From Nepenthes gracilis (lineage: Eukaryota; Streptophyta; Magnoliopsida; Caryophyllales; Nepenthaceae), in contig BSYO01000016.1 of assembly GCA_033239525.1 (NCBI GenBank), forward strand, positions 5,467,045 to 5,531,044: a stretch of DNA of 64,000 nt, in the 5' to 3' direction. The notes under the pieces are model-generated. The model saw only the letters and a program-made list of their open reading frames with translations. It was not told the origin of the DNA and did no database searches. Of this stretch, positions 56,701 through 64,000 are shown in pieces. Position 1 is the stretch's first letter. Each line of letters begins with the position of its first letter. The translations under genes and the position numbers were made by a program.

Positions 56701-58713
56701 ATGGCCAAGAAGAAAGGATCTCCTTCCTCTTCGCGAGCTTTTAAGACGAGCTACCATAGAGTCGACAACACGGGTTCCATTCTGACAATGGGTGCCATTG
56801 CCGCCCTAATGGTAGACTATGGCATTCCTCAGGACATGTCGTATCGCACTCCTGGCTTGGTTGGTAGGGCCCACCCCCCTCCAGAAAGCTTTGTCACCAT
56901 TTATGAGCATCATCTCAAAGGGGGCTCCGCTACCCAAGCCCTGTGAGCTAACTACCCTTGTCAAGGCTTTGGGCATTCTGATGGCGACAGTTCACCCAAA
57001 TGCTCTCCACTATCTTGTTTCATAATGCATCTTCACCCGCCTTTATTTTGGATCTTTCAATGCGACTGCGCGGAAGGTAATCTTTTATTTCTCAGAGACA
57101 GATAGTTGGATCTCGATGTCTCCAAGAACTGGTTTCCAATTTCGAGGGACCAACCCCGACTCGGTGAAGAACTAAAAGAGATGCTTCTTCTTCCTACAGA
57201 AGCCATCCTACTCAGAGCTTTCTTGAGAGTGGGGCTCAATCCCACCATTCTTTCGCAAGGAAGTGTCTGATGAGGAAGTCAAGGAAACGGCAGAGCTGGT
57301 TGCTGCCATCGGCTCCCAGATGAAGACATTCTCCACTCATGGCTATTATCTGACATCTGTTGCCCTTGTTGCTTCCAAGTGGGGTCCTGCATCTAGTTAG
57401 GCCGTGGCCGGCTCTTTGAAGAAGAAGCCAAAGGATGTTGTGATCCCTGAGCCGTCAGGGGGAAGACCTGAGGAAAGTTACTCTCTATTGGAGTTGTCTT
57501 CGGATGAGGAGGAGATCGAGGCTCCGTTGAAAAGGTTGAGCGAGGCTAGAGGTACCTCCATCCGGAGATCACAGAGGTTGGCTGCACGGTCCACTGTCCG
57601 AGTCTGAAGCCCAGTCCCGGAGGCAACGTCGATCGTCAAACTACAGGAGGGAGCCACCGAACCCCTACTAATTTTGGTGTGGTGGAGCATTGGCTGAGTA
57701 CGGAGTTCCTACGGTGGAGCTTCATTCTGGTGAAGAGTCTCCTGCGGGCCCCTTTGTCAATTTGGAATAGCCGAAGATGATTGCTAAGGGTGCGCTGACC
57801 GTGGAGGGTGGCATACCAGTTCCTGAGGAGCTAGAGGAGGAGGGCATTTTGGAGCCTACACCAGCTTTAGCTGGGGCCTTAGAGCTTGCTGGATCTGCGG
57901 CCGGGTCATATTTAGAGGTGTGCGTCGAGGGGGATGCCCCGTGAGTTTAGAGGTTGAAGCCAAGACAGGGGTCAACCCGCCAAGTGCCGTCTTGACTTTA
58001 GAGGCTGCCGTAGTAGGGATGGTTCAGGAGCCGGAGCCCCCAAGCGCTCCCTTGTCGCCCATGGCTTCAGGTCATCCCAGCTTTGCAGAAGCCATGACCG
58101 ATCGTGTGGAGCCCTCAGGCGTGCTGGTGTTAGGAGACGGAGCTTGTCGCCCAGACGCATATTCTGCTCAGGTATGACTGTCTAGCGTCAAGTGTTCCTC
58201 TGTTGTTTGGAGCTTTGAGAAATTTTGACCTTCTCTTTTCTTGCGCAGGTTCCTAGGGAGGTTGATTCTCTCGATGAGCTGGTTGCTCAACTGCGCAAAA
58301 ATTTTCACTGTGAGCAATAGTTGGTTCAGTGTGTTAGAATCGAGAATGCCTCCCCGCGGGGAGAGAACGAGCAGATGCTGGAGGAGTATAGACGTCTGAA
58401 GGAGGAGAGTAGCCAGCAGGCACAGGAGGCTGCACATCTAAGGCAGGAGATCGAGCAGCTGAAGAAGATGATCACTACTCTTGAAGATGACAACTCCCGT
58501 TTGTTCAGGGATCTGAGGGCATGGCTTTCTCCATCGGAGGTGAACCTTGTCCTAGAGACCAGATTCTGCGACGGCATTCGCCTGTTCCGTAAGATTGCCT
58601 CGCTTGTACTTCCCGACAGTTCGAAAGGCGTCTTTCACCCGAGCAACTCTGGGATCCATGACAAGTCTCATCTGAGGAACTTTCACGAAGAGGTGGGTCC
58701 ATCAAACCCTTAG
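56701..58713 (+). pseudogene. Retroelement protein with 'putative gypsy type transposon' (PF04195-like) domain and C-terminal coiled coil
   Basis: ATG 56701 follows a TATA-like box by 75 nt. Residues 40-130 resemble the plant 'putative gypsy type transposon' domain: MVDYGIPQDMSYRTP, PPPESFVTIYEHHLKGG, then after a frameshift near 56930 LVKALGILMATVHPNALHYL and FYFSETDSWISMSPRTGFQF. An acidic-serine segment (LLELSSDEEEIEAPLKRL) and basic RRSQRLAA follow. A candidate 77-nt intron at 58172-58248 joins SAQ in frame to VPREVDSLDELVAQL and a long coiled coil (EEYRRLKEESSQQAQEAAHL, RQEIEQLKKMITTLEDDNSR). Several stops and one frameshift make it a pseudogene. Confidence 0.55.
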
Positions 58714-58760
58714 GAGTAGCTCTGCTTGTGCATATTGCTCCTTTCCCCCTTTTCTTTTAG

Positions 58761-59990
58761 TGTTTTTTTTTTTTTTTTGGTAAGCAAGTATTTTGGATTA
58801 AATGGAGAAAAAATTACAAATTCGATGTTTTATCGCCAAGTAATTTGACTTGGGGATAAAACATAACCGGTTGGGGCATACCCCGAGCAACAAGTACATC
58901 CAAAGGTACATAACAGCCTCTAGATGGCTAACGTTCTAAAAAAATCAACAGAAGTTGAAAAATATAACCCGCTTTCCAACCCCTGTAACCAAAAAGCGAA
59001 AAACCAGATCTGAAATTTCAAAAAATAACAGCTACAGCCAACCACAAAGAAGCCGGCACATTCTAAATCAGCAAGCACCAGCACGTCCGGGCAGCAGAGC
59101 CAAGAAACAACCCCATCCCAGCCAATTTACAGCTAGTATTGATGCTGTTTTGCATCGGTTCCAGCGAGGCCGAGAGTTGCCCCAAGATTACCAAAGCCCC
59201 CAACACTAGCAGATGGCCCCAACTGCAACCATTTCCCCGCATGGTTTACGTCTGGTTTTAGCAAACAGCAAGCAGCAGTCTAGAAAACTTCAGTGCTCAC
59301 CCGATAGCAATGAGTATAATAGGCAGTCTCATCATTCTTCAGCAGCACAGCGCCACAGGACAGCTAGGATCCAAAGAACCAAGAGTTGTGGCTCCTTCAA
59401 CATCTGGTAACTGCAGGCAGGCCAGCTGAATTTAGCATCATAACCACCCCCGCCAAAAATGACAGCCGAACCAGCAAAACCTCATTAGCCAAGATCAGAC
59501 CCCTCACTCCACAAAGAGAGTGCCAAAATAGCAGCATTGAAATTGCACCAACCAACTCCATCGAGGCCATTGACAGAAAACTAGTAGCATCAAATGCACC
59601 AATAGTGCATCAGAAGAGTCAGCATGACATTCACACCGGTCCCTACTGTCAACAGCAGAAATCAGCAGAAATAGTAGCATCAAATGAAAATAGACAAAAA
59701 AAATGCACCATGGATGGGATAACATCACAGCCGCCAAACCGATTCATCATAACCAGCTCCTACATAATCCACACAGCAGCTATAGAAAGAGGCCACTGTA
59801 AGAACAGAACAGCATCAGCAATAGGCCGTAGCCCATCAGCAACAAAGCGCCACCAGCAAGATCAGCCATTCCAGCATCCACATCCAAGAGACAGCCAAGA
59901 ACTATCGCCAGCATCAATCAGCTGTAAGCATCCACAACACATGAATGAGAAGTATCACTCTTTTTGCATTCAATGCCTTCAAGTGTGACT
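58761..59990 (-). mobile_element. Non-autonomous poly(A) element with CAG-rich body
   Basis: It starts on the plus strand with a T-run and GGTAAGCAAGTATTTTGGAT, then the tail GATGTTTTATCGCCAAGTAA and GGGGCATACCCCGAGCAA. This tail is closest to that of the nested element at 4087. The body (58950-59980) is CAG/CATC-rich and resembles the reverse complement of the LINE 3' region at 13.7-15.5 kb. The 200-codon plus-strand frame at 59386 is antisense. No target duplication was found and the 5' end is approximate. Confidence 0.65.
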
Positions 59991-60263
59991 TTGGAGATGG
60001 TATTGCATGCTTAATGGCTAAGCTTGTAAAGCTATTATCGCCAAGGTCCCAATCTGGCGCCTTTTTGCGTGGTACTCGTCCTTTGTTGGAGGTTGTCGCC
60101 GCATCTCGCGCGTTTAATGGAAAGTTCGATCCAGTAGATTGGACGTCGTCGCAAGTCTCGTGGAGCCACGCTAAGGACCAACTGGGTTTTCAAGCCACAG
60201 CAGCCGGATTTCGGGTTTAGGCCTTTTCGCACATGGTACTCGTAAAGACCGCAATCCCGTAAA
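59991..60263. other. Unassigned sequence between elements
   Basis: GC-richer flank without a supportable gene. It contains GTGGTACTCGTC and CATGGTACTCGTA 170 nt apart, which may mark a decayed duplication. Confidence 0.3.
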
Positions 60264-60706
60264 CCAGGAATGTAATTCGGGATGACTTATGTAATTTAGA
60301 TTATGATAAAATTAATCCAAATGGTCTTTAACAAATATACTAGCCCCCTATGTCTTAGTTTTTCACATACTCATGCCCGATTCCTTTAATTTAATTTTTG
60401 AACCTAAAAGCCAGGGATTTAAATCAGGATGTATTAGGCAATCCGGATTTTGACATAAATAATCCCAATTGATCATTGACAAGTAGACTAACTTCCCATG
60501 TCTTCGTTTCCCAAACCCTGACACCCAACCGTTTTAAATTGCCCTTCAAACCTGAAAGCCAGGGATGTAAATTGGGAGATGATAAGAAACTCGGTTTGAG
60601 ACGAAATTAATACTAGACGATCTTTAGTGTCTATACTAAGTTTCTATGTCCTAAATTTTCACAAACGCATACCCGAACACCTTAAATTAAATCCTTCAAG
60701 ATAATA
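60264..60706. repeat. Tandem trimer of a 147-148 bp repeat
   Basis: Units begin with CCAGGAATGTAATTCGGGA (60264), CCAGGGATTTAAATCAGGA (60411) and CCAGGGATGTAAATTGGGA (60559), spaced 147 and 148 bp. Later parts also correspond: AAATTAATCCAAATGGTCTT, CCCCTATGTCTTAGTTTTTCAC and CATGCCCGATTCC recur in each. The units are clearly diverged. Confidence 0.82.
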
Positions 60707-61382
60707 AGCAAAATGAAAAATTTTACTTCGGTTGACGAAAACTGCTATTTGAACAGCCATTTTTGCCAAATTTCCAAGGAAAAAAACTTGGTCACACACA
60801 TGGTGTATTATGTATATAAGACCCTCCCCACACTTAGAAAAATTTAGAGAACCAAAATGACCCGCAAAACCTCTTGGCAACAGTTAGATTTTTTTTTTAG
60901 GTAAGTAATTAAAATATATTAATAAAAATGGAAGAATACAAATCAGATGTTCAATCTCCAAATAGATTGGAAATAAACAACTACGCTAGGGTATATCCCG
61001 AGCTGAGAAATACAAGATTCTAAAGAGAAAACAAAAACAGACTCTGGTAGCAATATACTTGCAGAGCTAAACAACGAAAAAATGCCATTTATGCAACGAC
61101 AGGAGAATAGATATCATACAGATTAGACGATACAGTAGAGCATGAAGAGTAGCCAACCCAGTGTCGACAGCAAATCAACTTGATCCAGGAAAGATAAGCC
61201 TCCCCCAACCAGTTAGTCCTGAAATCCAACTTGTCACATCAATCAGAAAAAAAACCAATGATAGATCCGTACCTGAGTCGTCACCATGTCAACGATCCGA
61301 ACGTCCGCACCAAAGGGAGTAGCCAACCATACATCTGCAGGAGAACATATAGAAAAGCGACGCCCGCATGGCCAAACAGCTC

Positions 61383-61640
61383 CTTTTTTTTAAAGAAGAA
61401 GAAGAAAAAGAAGAAGAAAAGCCCCTAAGTAACTGAACATCACACCGGATAGTCAAGAGAATTTTTTTTTTTGGAGAAGAAAAAGAATAAGAATAAGAAT
61501 AAGAAGAAGAAGAACTATAAGTAACCGAAACACACCGGATGGTCAAGGCTTTCTTTTTTAATATAGAGAAAACTCACAAGACCGACGAAACACACTAAAC
61601 GACTGGATGGTCAAATGATTTTTTTTTCTTTTTTAATGAA
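61383..61640 (-). repeat. T-run/GAAGAA minisatellite, second LINE copy
   Basis: The array matches 27430-27775, with expanded GAAGAAGAAAAAG and AAGAATAAG runs (61397-61421, 61478-61513). Confidence 0.75.
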
Positions 61641-62004
61641 GAGAGAAACCAAAGCCGAAGAAGCACACCCTGAGCCAACCAGTGCAATCCTAGAAACACT
61701 CCATTCAAACAAGATCAGGGCCAGCCAGCGCAATCACCCTTTCTTTTTTTTTACCACCCGAAAGCAAACCGAGCAGAAAGCACACTATCAGCACCAAGCA
61801 CCAATATCCGCTAAGGCCAAACGCCAGCCAGAATAAACCATTTCTGTGCTAGGCCATCCCTGAACCCCAGCAAACAAAGGCTTAAAGGGTAAGGTTTCAT
61901 TGGTCCTTAATGTGCTTGTAATCTTGATTGCGCCTAGGTATCAATGTTTCTAATTTATGTCGCACAATATCTGTGATCTGAATAACCAGCTGGTGCTCAG
62001 AAGC

Positions 62005-62394
62005 CTAGTTGGAGTCATTGAAAAGCCTTTGGTTGCGTTCTTTCCAGAGATAGTAAATCGACGCTACCAGTGTTAGACGGAAGGATAGCCCTTTAGGGTT
62101 AGAACCTTTCCATCTTTTGGAAGCCCACTGAATGTTCGAATGCAAATCAGTATATGGCCATGATATCCTCGCTCTCTGGCGCATCTTTTTCCAGACAGCG
62201 CTAGTGAAAACACAATTGAAGAAGAGGTGATCAGGATTCTCCACCTCAACTTGACAATAGGTGCATTTATCCGAAATATTAGTCCATCTACTAACCCGAT
62301 CAAGCGTACTAAGCTGACATCGGATGCAAAGCCAAATGATGAAAGCATGGGAAGGAATATGGTAAGGACCCCAAATTAGCGAGGCCCACACCAC
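62005..62394 (-). pseudogene. LINE ORF2 C-terminal zf-RVT fragment
   Basis: The 129-residue open segment starts at VWASLIWGPYHIPSHAF and contains CTYCQVEVENPDHLFFNCVF, ending WKERNQRLFNDSN. It is the counterpart of 28140-28583, with scattered substitutions. The Met is internal to the original ORF2. Confidence 0.87.
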
Positions 62395-62496
62395 TTTTTC
62401 TTTTGGGGCACGATAAAGATCATACCCAGAGCGGATCGAGAAATGACCGTCCCTAGAAAGACTCCAGCTAATAGAGTCTTTTGGTAGCAGCTAGAT

Positions 62497-64000
62497 GACA
62501 GGGGAAAATTCAACAACTGAGGGGGACTTGGACAAATTCGATTTGGCAGCTGTGCCAACGGAGAAATTAGGTAGATTATTTACTCCATGTTAGACATAGT
62601 TAGTATAAAATATAGTAAATTAAGGATATATTATATATTAATAGGAAAAATGGGAAAAAGAGGCATGAAAGGTGGCATGCATCAGCAACTAGGCTGCTGA
62701 TGCACGACACCTCTCGGCAGCATCAGCAACCGAGTTTCTCTCCCTTCCAAGCAGCTCTTTGAGCAGCTTAATTAGGATAAGTTTGGCCACAAATAACACT
62801 AAGTATTAGCCCTAGATTGTAGCCTCATCATTGCTTAATAGAATGATGGTGAATCAGCTAAACACGAGTTACAATCTAATGTAACCATCTAGCTATTGCT
62901 GCAAGCAGAATTTGGAGGAGTGACATGAGGGTTTAGGAGATAGGATGAGTAAAATTATTTAAGGCATGAATAGGGTAGAAGAAGAGAAGAGAGGAGAGAT
63001 TGTGAAGCACAAAAAAATTGGGGGTAAAGTAAGGGAAAAGAGGAAGGAAACCCATAGGCAGCAAGGAGAAGTTTAGCTGACTAAATCGGCAAGTGTACTT
63101 CGACCCTTTCCTTGATTGTTGAGCAATTTTTGGCTAATTTCTCTTGCGTATTGTTGATCCAATACTTTCATATGCTTCCTTAGTTATCATAAATCCATGA
63201 GGAGTTGCAAGAAAAAAAATTAAAAATGGGTGAACCGGCCCTGGACACATGATAGTGTCCAAAATCAGGTTCGATGTGGCAATTCCTGATTTTTACCTCA
63301 TATCGACCAATAAATGGACGAATTAATCAATGACCAAAACTGGTTAAACAATCCTTATTTAATGAAGTAAAAGTGAAAAAAAATGAGGCCCTGAATCATC
63401 CAATAAGGGGTTCAAAATCGGACCCAAACTCAGCTGTAGAATCAGCTTACTGGTTTTGCTGATGATGAAGTTTCAGTTTCTGAAATTTAGCCAAACATGT
63501 CCCAAAATGGCTGATCCGGAGTCCAACCTGACCTGATTTACTAGTATTATGTGTGGACTATTACCATATAAACTGGCGGCCCAGGAAAACTTGGGCCGGA
63601 TACTGAACCGGACCCATGAACAGCAAGGGTCTTGCTGAACTGTTTTTGTGAGCAGTTGGAGAAATAATTTTAAATAAAATACAATCCGAATCCAAAATGG
63701 GCCAAATTAGTGTCAAAGGTTGGCTAAGACCTTGGAGGTGATATTCAAGTATTGCCCCATAAAATTCGAATCCAATTTAAATATGATTCAGACCCACAAA
63801 TTTGGAACAGAATCAGTCTGCATCAGCTGATGCTGATGCAAAAGTAGTCTTGGGAATTTGGCATGAACCGGACAATATTTTGACTTGGACTGGCCCCAAA
63901 CCAAATTTATTCTTAAATCCATTCGCTACAAGAAGACACCCCGAATAGGTCAAAAATCGGCTCGATTGAACCATAAAAAAATTAGGGAAGCCGAACTGTC
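62497..64000. other. Intergenic DNA, no gene recognised
   Basis: There is no long open frame on either strand. Several TGATGCA/CATCAGC words occur near 62675-62725 and 63815-63840. 63220-64000 has the even composition and ACCGG(A)CC motifs of decayed LTR-element sequence, but nothing decisive. Confidence 0.4.

Larger units (their letters stand above)
60874..62496 (-). mobile_element. 5'-truncated copy of the intron 6 LINE, with diverged 16-bp target duplication
   Basis: Flanks TTGGCAACAGTTAGAT (60874-60889) and TTGGTAGCAGCTAGAT (62481-62496) differ at three positions. The insert (60890-62480) aligns end to end with 26945-28660, including the 3' tail, the T-run/GAAGAA array and zf-RVT. It is truncated at ACTCCAGCTAATAGAGTCT, where the other copy continues into RT. 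Confidence 0.88.

Noticed and set aside
59386..59988. 200-codon plus-strand open frame
   Set aside because: It is antisense to the element at 58761-59990, low complexity, and matches the composition of the 4.3-5.4 kb antisense frames.

Overview
This is nuclear DNA from a flowering plant. The evidence is a spliced chloroplast-targeted plant gene, LINE and Ty1/copia and Ty3/gypsy remnants of plant type, AT-rich intergenic DNA, and no operons or bacterial signals. The species cannot be fixed from the sequence. The very long, retroelement-filled introns would suit a woody dicot or magnoliid rather than a compact genome; this is inference.

One host gene can be supported. It lies on the minus strand (CDS 52523 down to 19594, about 33 kb) and encodes an atypical short-chain dehydrogenase/reductase-type NAD(P)-binding Rossmann protein of the Arabidopsis At2g37660/At5g02240 family. 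Seven coding exons join in frame, all introns are GT-AG, and they give 325 codons plus an overlapping stop-terminated ORF of 978 nt with no lesion. Introns 1, 4 and 6 are about 6.9, 8.0 and 16.2 kb and hold nearly all the transposon debris between 19.7 and 52.3 kb.

Layout: 1-2.9 kb, minus-strand Ty3/gypsy pol/gag remnant. 2.9-3.3 kb, short poly(A) retroinsertion with target duplication. 3.96-7.3 kb, a minus-strand poly(A) element with a second element nested in it. 7.4-15.7 kb, a nearly full-length plus-strand LINE (ORF1 with DUF4283, ORF2 with endonuclease, reverse transcriptase and zf-RVT), inactivated by stops and frameshifts. 15.7-19.1 kb, tandem duplication, copia scrap, a 1.6-kb retroinsertion and gypsy pol scrap. 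19.6-52.5 kb, the host gene with intronic LINEs (26.9-30.6, 31.2-33.2 and 34.8-35.8 kb), copia and gypsy scraps, a GATATC-rich small repeat family and several tail-only insertions. 53-58.7 kb, a GC-richer stretch with serial TATA-ORF units, the last resembling the plant 'putative gypsy type transposon' domain with coiled coil. 58.8-60.0 kb, another poly(A) element. 60.26-60.7 kb, a 147-bp tandem trimer. 60.9-62.5 kb, a second copy of the intronic LINE. 62.5-64 kb, no recognisable gene.

The most unusual signal is a family of poly(A)-tailed elements with different bodies that share one 3' end (TTACTTACC or TTGCTTACC before the A-run). Five insertions contain almost nothing but that tail, each flanked by a 9-16 bp target-site duplication. 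No new defence or metabolic system was found. The window is best read as a giant-intron plant gene in a LINE-rich landscape.
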